Part shown: positions 11,001 through 20,580 of the stretch, piece by piece
Position numbering within the stretch: position 1 is the stretch's first letter
Layout of the letters: each line of letters starts with the position of its first letter
From: Stomorhina lunata
Lineage: Eukaryota > Arthropoda > Insecta > Diptera > Rhiniidae
NCBI GenBank assembly: GCA_933228675.1
Contig: OW121740.1
Coordinates: forward strand, 9,205,442-9,269,441
Length of the DNA: 64,000 bases
Direction of reading: 5' to 3'
The notes under the pieces: generated by a model
What the model saw: the letters and a program-made list of their open reading frames with translations, nothing else
The model's database searches: none
Told to the model about the DNA's origin: nothing
Program-made: the position numbers and the translations under genes

Positions 11001-12759
11001 GCCGAAAATGAGATTGATCTCGATGCTGATTTTCATCGCAAAATTTTGTTCAGTGATTTTGTTCAGGCTCATTTTTGGTTGAATTGAAGTTTCGGACGCT
11101 CAGATTGGGTCTCTTCATTCGAAACAATAGAAAAAATTGACGTCATATGGACACCATTCTCACATTCATAGTTTCAATTTTGAATGATCACTTGGGCATG
11201 ATAATGCTTTCCGCAAGAAAGCTTCCGTATTTGCTCACAATCAATCAAAAAAGCCACTGTTTGACAATTTCTTTTAAATGTTTTGAGTTGTTCAGCAACG
11301 TGGATTCACAACAACACACCGGCGGCCACATACTGGAGTGGTCGGTGTAAGTCGGCGCCTAAAAAGGCAAATGTGGGTTTTTCAGCCACTTAAGTTAAGG
11401 GATATACGGGTATAATCGACATTGATCACCTTCTAAAACAATCAATGTGCGAATATTATTCTATTTTATTGTGTCCATTCAATGAGAAATTGGGGAATAC
11501 GATAGCATTTGGCCAAGAAAAAGTTATATTCTACATGGAATGTACAATCTTGAACCCAAGTGCAAGTTCCATGGCAAAAATTCATTATGTGGACTAAGAA
11601 TTAATTGCCCCCTCATCCACCATATTTTCCAGATTTAGTCCCGAGTGACCAGTTCCTAAACATAATGAAATGGCTCAACGGAAAGATATTGTGACTCCAA
11701 CGACAAAATGATACCACAAAAAATTACTATTTAAAAGTTTTGTTGTTGCGCATAAATTGTGATGTAGAAATCATCCAAGGTCCTTAAAGCACTATCCGGC
11801 AGTACTTGGGGAATAGACAAAGAAACCTTGCTGCCTACCTATAAAACGATTGGTAGGTCAGTGACAAATTATGCTGGTCCAGTGTAGTCAGCGTCGCTAA
11901 GTGATACTCAGTGGAGAAATATTCAATGCTGCCAAAATGCAGCCCTAAGAACTATAACAGGCTGTCTATCATGAGGAAACAAAGATCCTTCCAGTAAAGG
12001 AACACAACATTATGCTACCTCAGCAGTTCCTTTTGGGATGTCATCGGAGAAATCATCCAAAATTTAACACACAGTTGGCATCTTCCCCGGGGCATGTCAG
12101 GAAAGGTCTTCGCGTGTACGAGGATAGCATACGAAGATATTTACTTGATCCTTTAGATCATAACTCCGCGATTTCAGGTTATCGCATGAATGTTGTATTA
12201 GAAGGTCGCCCACCGCCCAAGCAGAAGGTGAAAAGAACCTGCCGCGGAAAACAAGAGTCGTTCTGGCTCAACTGAGATCGGGATGGAGCAACAGATTAAA
12301 TATCTTTTAGTCCCGTATAGACCGTGCCGTTCCCAACATATGCCCAGCTTGTGGTCAGGGTCCCCACATTTTCAACTGTACCGCCAACCCTACCTCACTT
12401 AGTCCTGAGGATTTGTGGACTCATCTAGTAGAAGTAGCACAATTTCTTGGCCTTGATCTCCAAACAGATCCCCCATAAAAACTAAATTATAAATTATAAA
12501 TGTTAGAGCTGTTACAATAACAACAACTATTTTAAAGGCCTCAACAAATCATATTTTTCGGAAGGTCTACAAAGTTTTGAGAAACGTAGGACTAAGTTTT
12601 TAGAGCTAAAACAGGACTATGTTGAAAAATAAATTAACTTTTTGCATAAAAACCTCTGTTTTATTCAAAAGACAAGGACTTATTGACCTGCACTCGTATT
12701 ATTTGAGTAAATTTAGATTTTTAACTTACCTTGAATGGATAGTATTCGGCAGAGCTCAT
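2200..12759 (-). CDS. AnxB9: Annexin B9 (four coding exons)
   Basis: Calcium-dependent phospholipid-binding annexin; in flies this family acts at the cytoplasmic face of membranes in trafficking. Coding exons, 5' to 3' on the minus strand, are 12730-12759 (residues 1-10), 6693-7175 (11-171), 6212-6619 (172-307) and 2200-2253 (308-324). All junctions are phase 0 with GT donors (GTAAGT, GTAAGT, GTGAGT) and AG acceptors. The product is 324 residues, the length I recall for Drosophila AnxB9. Four annexin repeats are visible through their calcium loops: [24 protein letters not shown] and GLGTKDKT. The ATG at 12757-12759 starts [10 protein letters not shown], which matches the fly N-terminus as I recall it. 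The acceptor at 12811/12810 shows that the 5' UTR continues in an upstream exon I could not place. Introns 1 and 3 are large and full of transposon sequence. Alternative last exons are known for this gene in other insects; only one is visible here. Confidence 0.93.
2519..2742. mobile_element. MITE-like element with ~33-bp terminal inverted repeats
   Basis: Left end TAGCCCAGTTCACAATCAGT and the reverse complement of the right end, TAGGCCAGTTTACAATTCAT, align, and the similarity continues through TTGCAAATA and GTCTA. The interior is AT-rich and non-coding, typical of a non-autonomous DNA transposon. A target duplication could not be fixed. Confidence 0.55.
2860..4430. repeat. Degenerate tandem array, unit ~400-450 bp
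   Basis: The phrase TTTCATGTAAAAACTAT recurs near 2866, 3112, 3506 and 3957. Each is followed in order by a TTCGAAAATTTCGAA palindrome, an ACACAATAAAAA-like stretch and a second GTTCGAAAAATTCGAA. A companion block (ACAAATTATTCA, then GACATATTCGAAA) recurs near 3380, 3790 and 4210. The first unit is shorter, so spacing is irregular (about 246, 394 and 451 bp). Confidence 0.65.
4487..4602. repeat. 57-bp tandem duplication
   Basis: Two adjacent near-identical copies of a segment starting ATTTGGGATACTCTTTC and ending GAAATATCTTCATT. They lie at the edge of the TTCGAA-rich array. Confidence 0.6.
6212..6619 (-). CDS. AnxB9: AnxB9 coding exon 3
   Basis: Encodes residues 172-307: [16 protein letters not shown] at the start, the third repeat loop GQWGTDES, and most of the fourth repeat including [10 protein letters not shown] and ending ESWIK. 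The acceptor is ACTAG at 6620; the donor is GTGAGT from 6211. Both borders are phase 0. Confidence 0.92.
6693..7175 (-). CDS. AnxB9: AnxB9 coding exon 2
   Basis: Encodes residues 11-171, from [17 protein letters not shown] to GNRDENQ, covering annexin repeats 1 and 2. The open frame continues upstream of the internal ATG near 7118 to an acceptor CTTCTCCAG ending at 7176, so the internal ATG is not the start. The intron between exons 2 and 3 is only 73 bp (6620-6692). Confidence 0.92.
7556..7687. mobile_element. Foldback MITE, copy 1
   Basis: Near-perfect palindrome of about 132 bp. It begins TCACCCCTATCGCGAATAT and ends with its reverse complement, with ~50-bp arms around a loop containing GTAAAACATATAAGAG. 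A second diverged copy sits at 41237-41364. Family name unknown to me. Confidence 0.7.
8018..8055. repeat. (AT)n microsatellite
   Basis: An uninterrupted run of alternating T and A just before the composite repeat. Confidence 0.9.
8060..9391. mobile_element. Composite repeat with Helitron-like 3' end
   Basis: The first half has diverged repeats with GGTACTTTTT and GGGTAAAAA phrases. About 8600-8660 carries a TGTTTGTCTGTATGTATG phrase, common in insect interspersed elements. About 8640-9270 is a tandem of a ~115-135-bp unit (GGTGGCGCCACTGAAA near 8747, 8880, 9011 and 9130). The right end has a short hairpin, CCGAG-CAAGG-CTCGG, at about 9343-9359, then ~20 nt later CTAA followed by T. That matches the Helitron terminus (hairpin, then CTRR, inserted before T). 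The left end is not defined and no Rep/helicase frame is present, so it would be non-autonomous. Confidence 0.4.
10249..10309. repeat. Perfect-arm hairpin, ~25-bp stem
   Basis: Left arm ATGTAATTCGATTCGAAAGA plus AAAA pairs with the right arm ending TTCGAATCGAATTACAT across a ~10-nt loop. It has no coding content. Confidence 0.75.
10477..11090 (+). pseudogene. Mariner-type transposase remnant (copy A)
   Basis: The left terminal repeat begins TCGGGTGTTTTTTATTGAGG after a TA at 10475-10476. An ATG at 10589 opens a frame starting [14 protein letters not shown], the N-terminal helix-turn-helix of a mariner-superfamily transposase. The same family is at 16685-17610. Against that copy, this one has a frameshift in the run near 10912-10920 (extra T), a 10-bp loss near 10973, and a disrupted FSDEAHFW-type catalytic region near 11050. 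The C-terminal half and right terminal repeat are not recognisable. It lies antisense inside AnxB9 intron 1. Confidence 0.8.
11560..11730 (+). pseudogene. Mariner transposase C-terminal remnant
   Basis: Conceptual reading of about 11610-11700, shifting frames, gives pieces resembling HPPYSPDLAPSD and the following helix found near the third catalytic aspartate of mariner transposases. Too decayed for a defined frame. Confidence 0.35.
11790..12540 (+). pseudogene. Jockey-like LINE ORF2 3' remnant
   Basis: Frame-shifted reading gives segments typical of the C-terminal part of jockey-group ORF2: [16 protein letters not shown] near 11838, [16 protein letters not shown] near 11925, [13 protein letters not shown] at 12019-12060 and NICPACGQG near 12340. 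Several stops and frameshifts separate them. It ends near a TTACAATAACAACAAC-type tail at about 12510-12530. It is antisense to AnxB9. Confidence 0.7.
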
Positions 12760-12809
12760 TGTGTTTGGTTTTTTTGGAGGGAGTTGGTTTTTGGTTTAAA
12801 AAAATTGAA
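12730..12809 (-). CDS. AnxB9: AnxB9 first coding exon with 5' UTR
   Basis: The coding part is only 30 nt (12730-12759): ATG AGC TCT GCC GAA TAC TAT CCA TTC AAG, then GTAAGT. Positions 12760-12809 are 5' UTR. The exon is preceded by a pyrimidine-rich tract and TTACAG, a strong acceptor, so at least one further non-coding exon lies at higher coordinates. The start is chosen because the peptide matches the annexin B9 N-terminus as I recall it and splices in phase 0 to exon 2. Confidence 0.9.
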
Positions 12810-12811
12810 CT

Positions 12812-13910
12812 GTAAGAAAAGAAGAAAGAAGAAAAAGATTAATAAAAAATTCGAAAGAAAACACTTAATCAAACAATAGACATATTTAAGCTATCATCAT
12901 TATCGTATTAAAAAAGATTAATGTGAGAATCATAATAAAAAGAAAAAGAGCTACAAAAAGCCCACATATTCATTAAAAAATTATTGAATTACAAGGAAGA
13001 GGCCTTTGTTTGAAATGGGTTTGTTATTTATAACTTTGAAAAAACTCAAATTTGCACCTACTTACCGACATTTATATGTTTTAAAGCTATTATGTCGATA
13101 ACTATGTACAAGTTAAGTTCACTTTGAGCTCATAAATAAATTTGAATTACATCATAATTTAATGTTGTTTTTTCTTTATTGTTAGAAAATAATAAAAAAA
13201 AAACCTTGAAGTGTAACTAACCCCCATTATTCATCTTGTTTTTTTTTTAGGTGCTATACTAAACTCTTGTAATTATATTTTATAATAAACTTTTAGTAGG
13301 TTTTTTCATGTGTGGTTATTTTAAAAGGTTTGGCATGTAAAATATGTATGTTTCTTTTTTAAATGATATTAAATATGTAGAAACTTATAAAGACTGTGCC
13401 GCCATCGACTATAGCTATTAGATTTTAAGGCGCCATAAGTTTGTAGGGTTAAAAAAACATATTTTTTCAAACAAGGAAGCTCATCAAGAAATTATTGACA
13501 TTTTTAAAGAGCTTTGAAGGAAACAGGTCAATGAGGCGAAAAATAAAGGAGGTAAATTTAAAAAATATTCTAATTCAAGAAAATCTGTAATATTAGATAA
13601 TTTAAAAACTTTTTGCCCATTTTTGCTAATAACTGCTATTAGCGACTCTACATCGGCAACCACTAATCATTTAGAACCAAAATTAAGGGCGTGTGAAAGC
13701 TGAAATCTGAGGCTACAATTCTTATGTTGACCGTTTTTCTAGGCATTTTTTAAGTTCAAAGTTACAAATGTTCGAAAATTAGTGATATTTTCGAAAAAAA
13801 ATGCGTCATGTGATACTTTTTAGAAAATTAAAGGCCTCTATGCATCACAAACATACGAAAAAGAGTGTGTAATTTACGGTGAGGATGATGTAATCGTGCC
13901 TTGCCTTATT
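12812..13910. other. AT-rich sequence upstream of AnxB9 exon 1
   Basis: It should contain the 5' UTR intron and possibly the promoter of AnxB9. I see no further exon or clear core promoter. A CCGCCATCGACTATAGC stretch near 13400 is less AT-rich but has no recognisable product. Confidence 0.4.
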
Positions 13911-13919
13911 GTGTTGACA

Positions 13920-14090
13920 ATTTTGATATGAAAGATTTGCTCCGGCCGATCTCTTAAAGAAAAAGCCGACAAAATTTTGCTCATGATCAAGGTAGATCAG
14001 CATGCAATCTGCTAGGACATCGCAGAAACTTTAGGCATCAAACAGTTTGGAATCATTTGAAAAAGTTTGTCTTATCAAAAGCCAAACGCT
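13920..14090 (+). pseudogene. Mariner transposase N-terminal remnant
   Basis: Reading about 13965-14070 gives ADKILLMIKVDQHAI and, after a shift, HRRNFRHQTVWNHLKK. This resembles the second helix-turn-helix of mariner transposases. It is broken by frameshifts, and a LINE-like repeat end follows immediately. Confidence 0.5.
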
Positions 14091-14094
14091 TTTA

Positions 14095-15175
14095 TTCTTC
14101 TTCTTCTTCTGTTATCCTTGACTCCCAGTAAAGCATAGGGCCTCTTGGTTTCATTCATCAGGATGTTCTTGCATAGGTTAGGCACCTCCAAAAATCATTG
14201 TGCCAGCTGCCGTAGCAGGGGGATTTCTCGCATGACAAGCCCTTGGAGTTTTATATTCTGTAATGTTGTTTCTTTCCATGCTTAAAACATCGTAAGTGCT
14301 AAGTCGATGGATGATGAGTCCAAAGACAAGAGCCACTTTTGTAAAGCGAGCGCTCGATCCGAGACAGACGTCTGCTTGCAGCCGATTAGGTTCCGCCCTC
14401 GGGGGAACCTAATCCGTAGAGGGTGTGTTTCCAGGTGGCGGATAGGGGTGTGCGGAACAAACAGGTAGTAGTGGGTTTAACTAACTAACCCCCCCTCCAG
14501 CCCCAGTGTCAAGCGTTTACCGTGCTATGGGATTTCGCTTCGCAGTCGGGGTTAAACGGCAGACTGTGCTTCAACTGTGCCTGGCGGTAACGCTCTCGCG
14601 TTACCTGGGCTACGACGCGGGCGATCTCAGTTACCCTACACTCGTGGGCACAAAATTTCGCAAAAAACAACAAAAATAAAAACAAAATTAACACGGACGA
14701 GACTTGCTTGAAGGCCAGCTTCAGTGCCAGACGGGATACACCAGGGAGAGACGATATTGACGAACTGACTCTTTTTAGTGGCATTAACGCGGACATATTC
14801 CATCAGGACTTGAAATAGATGGGGGGGGGGGTTATTGGACTCCTCTCATACACTGGAGCCACACAGACTCTGGTGGACGTCTCGCTTGAGTCGGATTCGG
14901 AATTTGAGGTTACTGTAATCTCAAATTCCGGCCGATCTCAGTCGGGATCTCCTTCAGGATCTAGGGATCCGCTAATCGGAGAGACCCAGAAGGAACAGTC
15001 TGGCTCTGCCTCGCAACAGAGGTATCGCTGAATTCGGACGCAGATGGCAAAGTGACACCGATTTCGGGTTAGGGTTCAATGGACCTCTTTTGAAATCTAC
15101 TTGATTCCGACACGGAAACCGTTATGACTGTGATATCGACTGGGTGTCAAGGATAACAGAAGAAGAAGCATTTTT
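14095..15175. repeat. Degenerate LINE-like repeat block
   Basis: On the minus strand the left edge reads as a LINE 3' terminus with a (GAA)n tail (14095-14145). About 14150-14375 repeats 250-460. The interior (14390-14800) is unusually GC-rich for this window and looks like an untranslated leader. A G10 run lies at 14820-14829. 14819-15031 encodes an acidic, serine-rich peptide with ESDSEFEVTVIS, related to the peptide at 15209. The right edge (15145-15171) again carries the AAGGATAACAGAAGAAGAAG tail. Probably pieces of one LINE family inserted into each other. Confidence 0.45.
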
Positions 15176-15208
15176 TTTTGCGGAAAAGAGGGACTTCTTT
15201 AGAGATCT

Positions 15209-15553
15209 ATGGTAGCAGTGGTGAAGGAGAGCCAGGCTGAACAGGTTCCGGAAGCCCTGACAGATCGACCTGACTGCACCGACAGCACCGACGCTACTCA
15301 GGTCTCTGAGGTTATCGTGCTTGATTCCGACACGGAAAGCGATATGACTGTGATATCGACTTCGGGTCGGAAAAAGGTTAGATCAATTCTTAGATCTTTG
15401 GCTTCAGTGGTGAAGAAGAGCCAGGCCGATCTTATCTGTGTTTGTAAAATACGTAATATAGGCGAGATTTTCGATATGTCTAAAAGTAGGAACACTACTC
15501 TTGAAGAAGATGGTTTAACTAACCATAGAAACGCGTCGAGGACTTGGTACTAA
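15209..15553 (+). other. Open frame of 114 codons, repeat-derived
   Basis: Encodes an acidic serine/threonine-rich peptide with VIVLDSDTESDMTVIST. This motif recurs, diverged, at 14880-14930 (ESDSEFEVTVIS) and near 15100-15140 (SDTETVMTVIST). The tandem recurrence and flanking LINE-type tails suggest a fragment of a retrotransposon ORF1 rather than a host gene. I do not recognise a domain. Confidence 0.35.
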
Positions 15554-15559
15554 AAAAGA

Positions 15560-16682
15560 GAGAAATGTAGCCCTTACAGAGCCGCGAACACCGATACATA
15601 AAATGTTATGATCGGTCTTAAAATGGCGACACAGTGAACAAAATACTAAAAGGGCGGTATTTGTAGGCGTGGTAAAAAAAATAAATAAAAAATTTTAGAA
15701 TTGTTTTCACATTATCTTTAATCCTAGGGGGTGACTGACACAACTTTTTTTTTTGTATGGAAGGCGAACCGCTCTAATGTACATCCCGACAATTTTTTTT
15801 ATTTTTTTAATAAATTTAAATAATACTAACTTCAAATCAATTTATAGATATTCTCATTTCTACTTTTTTATTTCTATTTTACAACCATTTTTTTTATTAC
15901 CAAAAAAATATTTTGTTGGTCATGCTAAAGCTGTAGTGTTTGACCGTTCATCTAAACAAATTTTACGTATTTTGAAAAATAATGATGTCATCTTGTAACA
16001 AAAACCTATGTTTTTTCCCATTTATCTATCCATTCACATATTCTTCTTTGAAAATAAACAGAAAAAAACACGTAATTGTCTACTACCAAAATATGTATAA
16101 TAAAATTCCTATATACAAGATAGAATTTTCAACTTTTGACTCCCACTAAAAAGTCGTAGATGAAATATATAGTAAAGGAAAAGTAGTTATTTGTTAGCAC
16201 GCACAATTTTTACTATTATCTACTTCCAGATCTTTATATAATATACAATAACGATAGTAAATGTGGTCTTGTAAAAATTTTGTTAGTTTTATCTAAATAA
16301 TTGTATGTATATACTCTTACTACAACCGGCGTGATATACATACAAACATAAATCTTTATATCAAAATCTATATGCACATTCAAATTCCCATTTGTATAAA
16401 CTTTCACTTTTTTCGTATTCGTATGCATTTCACTTGTTTGTATTCATCCATTCACATGTTTTATGAATACACATATTTAGTATACGGCTATATCGACTAT
16501 ATTTAGTATATTTTATGTATAAGAAATCATGTATAACAATAAACATAAACTGAGAGCATTTATATACAAATAATACTCGTACTATATCTACTATATACAT
16601 ATATAGAGCACCTTGAACTTAAATTGTTATGTACTTTCTAAATTAAAATAAATTGAGTATCGAAAGCAAAGAGAAGTGCATC
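15560..16682. other. AT-rich interval, no gene seen
   Basis: Low-complexity sequence with TATACATA-type runs between 16220 and 16650. Open frames here are short and compositionally biased. Nothing is recognisable. Confidence 0.4.
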
Positions 16683-16684
16683 TA

Positions 16685-17610
16685 TCGGGTGCTTTTTATT
16701 GAGGTATAGAACTTTAAGTTGGCATCACTTTTTTAACTGGCGGCCATTTTGTCAGCTGTCAAGTGATTAATACTTAGTTTGCTTTGCCATTTCATCATGA
16801 ACAGGTTGACAAAAGAACAACGCTTGCAAATCGTGCAAATTTATTTCGAAAATAATGGTTCAGTTCGCGAAGTTTACCGCAAGCTCCGTCCATTTTATGG
16901 TCGACATAATCGTCCATCAGAGCAATTAATTCGGTTAACCATGGATCGTTTTCGCACTACGTTTACTCTATGTGATAATACGCATCCGCAGCGACGTCGA
17001 ACAGTGCGCACCGAAGAAACAATTGCCGCTGTAGAGCAAAGTGTTGAAGAGGACCCGAATGAATCGATTCGCCACCGTGCACAGCAATTGGAGCTTTGTA
17101 TATCAACTTTATGGAAGATTTTGCGCAAAGATCTTGGCTTGCGACCTTAGATCCAGCTTGTGCAAGAATTAAAGCCGCGAGACCATGCAATGCGTCGTAA
17201 TTTTGGTGTATGGGCCGAAAATGAGATTGATCTCGATGCTGATTTTCATCGCAAATTGGTCAATTGGCCACCAAGATCGTGCGATTTGACACCACTGGAT
17301 TATTTTCTTTGGGGATATGTGAAGTCGCTCGTCTACGCCAACAAACCAGAAACGTTAGGGGACTTGGAAGCCAACATTCGTGGCGTTATTGCCAACATAC
17401 GGCCCCATATGCTCGAAAAAGTTGTTGAAAATTGGACCTGTAGAATTGGCTTTATTCGAGCCAGCCGCGGCGGCCACATGCCCGAAATCATATTTAAACA
17501 TTAATGGCATAAAATTATCCTTCCAATAAAGCCAAATTGATGGACATTAAAACGATTTTCTTGTGTTTTATTTCAATTCGAAGTTCTATACCTCTAAAAA
17601 AAACACCCAT
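16685..17610 (+). mobile_element. Mariner-superfamily element, internally deleted (copy B)
   Basis: Terminal inverted repeats of ~30 bp. The left begins TCGGGTGCTTTTTATTGAGG; the right, reverse-complemented, begins ATGGGTGTTTTTTTTAGAGG, and both continue TATAGAACTT. TA target duplications lie at 16683-16684 and 17611-17612. At 926 bp it is short for the family; the missing part is the middle of the transposase. Confidence 0.9.
16797..17504 (+). pseudogene. Broken mariner-type transposase (copy B)
   Basis: From the ATG at 16797 the frame begins [19 protein letters not shown] and contains both helix-turn-helix regions. It ends at TAG 17148-17150, created by a 3-nt loss relative to copy A (TTACAAGATC versus TTAGATC). 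The same frame then reopens at about 17160 and continues to 17504. At about 17254-17256 an internal deletion joins DADFHRK directly to LVNWPPRSCDLTPLDY, removing the first two catalytic aspartates. The C-terminal aspartate region (CDLTPLDYFLWG) and the natural end EIIFKH remain. Not functional. Confidence 0.88.
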
Positions 17611-17612
17611 TA

Positions 17613-18097
17613 TGTTGGAAATTGAAAAATAAAACAGGTGCCTTTCGAAAATATGCAAAAACTTTAAGATTTCTTTATTAAAATCTCAAAGAAACCTTTT
17701 AAAATATTTTACTTAAATCAATTCCAATGGTTTCAATCGGAATTGTTTCAATTCAATCTTAATTTGAAAAACTTTTCACTTCTTTCCACAACCTAAATAG
17801 GGACCTTCGTAAGGATGGGACAAAGATATGCGAATTGAATCATTACAAAGAAACACGTGCGAAACATCTGGATGTTAAACGTCTTAGTTTCGCCATACCC
17901 ATGTAGTTTCTTGATGTTCAATATTGTACATGGCTTCCCACAGTTCGTTAAGGACTTCAGTTTCAGTTTTTAATTACTTTGAGAGACAAAAAATTCTCCC
18001 GAAACTCGCAGCGCTGGCCCATTCCGATCGAAATGGTTTTACGTTCTATAGATTGAATAAACAAAGAAAAATATACAAATTCGTTTCCTATTTGAAA
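17613..18097. other. Interval between two mariner elements
   Basis: Mostly AT-rich with CAATTCCGATCGGAAT-like phrases near 17720-17750 that resemble the MITE family at 26-30 kb. A short open frame at 17924-18112 is unsupported. Confidence 0.35.
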
Positions 18098-18099
18098 AT

Positions 18100-18955
18100 A
18101 TCGGGTGGTTAAATTTCAAGGGCCGATGTTGATTTCGGTATTACTCAATTAAGTATGGAACAAAATATCGCCCAAATCGGCGCCGCGACCACGGCGGCAC
18201 ACCCCCATCCGATGGTCCAAATTTTCGATGACCCTGAGGCATAATGGAGGTTCTATGCCGTTAATGGGCCGAATTATCTCATCCTTTAGCTCTTGAATTG
18301 TTGCTGGCTTATCGCCGTACACCTTTTCTTTCAAATAACCCCAAAGAAAAAAGTCCAACGGTGTCAAATCACATGATCTTGGCGGCCAATTGACATCGCC
18401 ATTACTTGAGATAACACGGTCATTGAATTTGTTGTGCAAAAGAGCCATTGTCTCGTTAGCTGTGTGGTTCTTGAGCCAATTGCACCTTGTAAGCGTGTAA
18501 ATGCAAGTCTTTATGCATTATGTTCATCAACGACGAGCGTGAGAGGTGCAATTGTTGGGCACGACGACGAGTTGAGGTGGACGGCTCTTCAGCCACACTA
18601 TCGCGAACAGCAGCAATATTTTCTACAGTACGAGCTGTACGAGCATGCACTGGTGTTCTCACATCTTCTACAGACCCGGTTTGCTCGAATTTTTCCACGA
18701 TTTTTGCGCTTGTACGCACATTTGGGCGATCAAATTGACCAAAAAAATCACGAAGTGCACGATATGCATTTTGATTTGAACGCCCATTTTCATAATAAGT
18801 CTGGATAACTTTAACACGTTGTTGGATTGTGTATCTATCTATGGTTCAAATTGAGTAAGTCTGAAATAGAGAAATGTCAAATAAAATTCGGAAAAAAGCT
18901 TGGCGTTTAGGTGTGGTTCACATTCAACATCGGCCCTTACAATTAAACCACCCTT
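18100..18955 (-). mobile_element. Mariner-superfamily element, internally deleted (copy C)
   Basis: Terminal inverted repeats of ~31 bp. The left begins TCGGGTGGTTAAATTTCAAG; the right, reverse-complemented, begins AAGGGTGGTTTAATTGTAAG, and both continue GGCCGATGTTG. TA duplications lie at 18098-18099 and 18956-18957. Length is 856 bp. It is a different subfamily from copies A and B. Confidence 0.9.
18149..18830 (-). pseudogene. Broken mariner-type transposase (copy C)
   Basis: The N-terminal half (about 18456-18830) reads KIVEKFEQTGSVEDV and RRRAQQLHLSRSSL, a helix-turn-helix DNA-binding region. The C-terminal part (18149-18448) reads NWPPRSCDLTPLDFFLWGYL and ends ADLGDILFHT. The catalytic middle is missing and a frame change lies at the junction near 18450. 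Non-functional remnant. Confidence 0.85.
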
Positions 18956-18957
18956 TA

Positions 18958-19390
18958 GAAAAGAAAGAACAAATTTACATAAGTGTATCTCACTAGGATA
19001 ATCCTCGACGCGTATCGATTGTTGTTAAGGCCATCATCAACAAGAGAATTATCCCCAATTCTAAGCATATCGAAAACCACGGATTCCACCGTTTTTTTGA
19101 AATGATTTTCGCGCTGAGTATGAATCCCAATTTGAAAAAACTGGTCACCTTTTAAAGCGATCTACGAATAGATCAAATTTTTTACTTCTTTGTAAGAACG
19201 GAAGTACTGGTCAGCCACACCGTGTGGCATTGATCGACACAAGTAATAGTCCGAAGGACCAACTTCTGGAGAATACAGCGGATGGGGTAGGACTTCACAT
19301 TTTAACGTTTCCAAGTATGTCTTGACCACTTTTGGCAACATGGAATCGAGCATTGTCATGCTGTAAAATAACTAATGCGCCCATTTATCT
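18958..19390 (-). pseudogene. Mariner remnant (Mos1/irritans-like C-terminus)
   Basis: Minus-strand frame 19162-19359 reads PKVVKTYLETLKCEVLPHP followed by LYSPEVGPSDYYLCRSM, the region of the second and third catalytic aspartates in mariner transposases. The third aspartate context (SPDLAPSDYH in relatives) is altered to SPEVGPSDYY. The CCTCGACGCGTATCGATTGT phrase near 19005 resembles 23941-23960. Confidence 0.65.
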
Positions 19391-19394
19391 TTCA

Positions 19395-19775
19395 ATCCTC
19401 AAACGCATTAATTGAGGCTGAAGTTCTTCGAATGCTCTCAAATGCCTATGGTGAGGCCGGTATTAGTGAAAGAACGTGCCAAGAGTGGTTTTAACTCTTC
19501 AAGGACGTTAATTTACACGTCGAGAGATATTAGGAGGCATATCTAGATCAAGACTCGTGTCAAAATCGACTGAAACAATCACAAGCGATCGTTATTGATC
19601 AATTTTGACACGAGCCCTGATCATGTAATGTCTCCAATTATCTCTCTCGACGTCGAAATCACCTTTGTTGAAGAGTTTAAATCACTCTTGACACGTACTT
19701 TCACTAATAGCGTCCTCATCATAGGTATTTGAGAACATTCGATGAGCCTTAGACGCATTTAATTTATATTAAAGC
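19395..19775. repeat. Large imperfect palindrome of mariner N-terminal sequence
   Basis: The two arms, about 185 bp each, meet near 19585. The inner arms share ACTCGTGTCAAAAT and its complement ATTTTGACACGAG. The left arm on the plus strand encodes AYGEAGISERTCQEWF, the mariner N-terminal helix-turn-helix; the right arm encodes its diverged mirror on the minus strand. Confidence 0.65.
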
Positions 19776-19799
19776 AGAAAATTCAAATCTTCCGCAAAT

Positions 19800-20580
19800 G
19801 ACGCGAATTTGGCTCGTAAGCTGACATGTTTAACCGACTGGAAGGGGCAAGCAGCGCCTGTTGAAGGCATTTCGATCTTCACAAATTTTCCTGAGGGAAC
19901 AAAACATCTTTTAGACTCGCGGACGAGTGCAGTGTCTTTTAGGCTGGATTGTGCAGGGTTCCGGGTCATTGCGATATCGCTGGCATCGAAGTCAAGGCTC
20001 GAGCCAAGACTTGAGTCAATGAGTGACGGATATTGCTCCACCTATCTGTCACTTTTATCTGGACATTAAGTCTTGGATCAGCAAGGAAACCACAAAGACA
20101 TGGGGAAACATGGTTACTTATAGGACATTGAGATCTCTATGGCCTAAACCGGACTATAAGAACCCAAATTCTACTAGGTCTGAATAGGTCAAGCTTAAGA
20201 AGATGCATAGGGTTTTAAACGGGATATTGTGCCTTAAATTCGAGGTTAAATAGGTGGGATGGTAGCATACTAAGCCTCTGCAGATTATGTCTAGATAAGG
20301 ATTCATCCGAATCGGTAGAACACATTCTCACTATCCAAAGCTCCAAAATCAGAGGCTCAGACATCTAGGTAGCAGATTCTATGCTGAACTTCAGGATCTG
20401 CAATAGTACAAGCTGCATGATATTGTAGAGTTTATCACTGGTCCCTCTATACTTTTATTTTTTCTTCCTCTATCTTCAATCTCTTCATTTCTTCCCTTTA
20501 GTGAAGAATCTCAATGGAACCCTTGGATCTTGGAGTGAAGGTGTCGCTTTGACACCACCTTTATAATCTAACCTGACATG
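19800..20580 (+). pseudogene. LINE ORF2 3' remnant with RNase H
   Basis: The frame at 19809-20069 reads GISIFTNFPEGTKH and VSFRLDCAGFRVIAISLASK, a decayed RNase H domain of I/R1-group LINEs. After frame changes, about 20195-20330 reads LRRCIGF, GYCALNSRLNRWDGS and LCRLCLDKDSSESVEHIL, the C-terminal zinc-knuckle region that follows RNase H in these elements. 3' UTR-like sequence follows to about 20580. Confidence 0.7.

Larger units (their letters stand above)
7176..12729 (-). other. AnxB9: AnxB9 intron 1, transposon-laden
   Basis: A 5.55 kb intron between the 30-nt first coding exon and exon 2. In plus-strand order it holds a foldback MITE (7556-7687), an (AT)n run (8018-8055), a composite repeat with a Helitron-like end (8060-9391), a long hairpin (10249-10309), a mariner remnant (10477 onward) and LINE debris (11790-12540). 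No host exon is visible inside. Confidence 0.7.
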
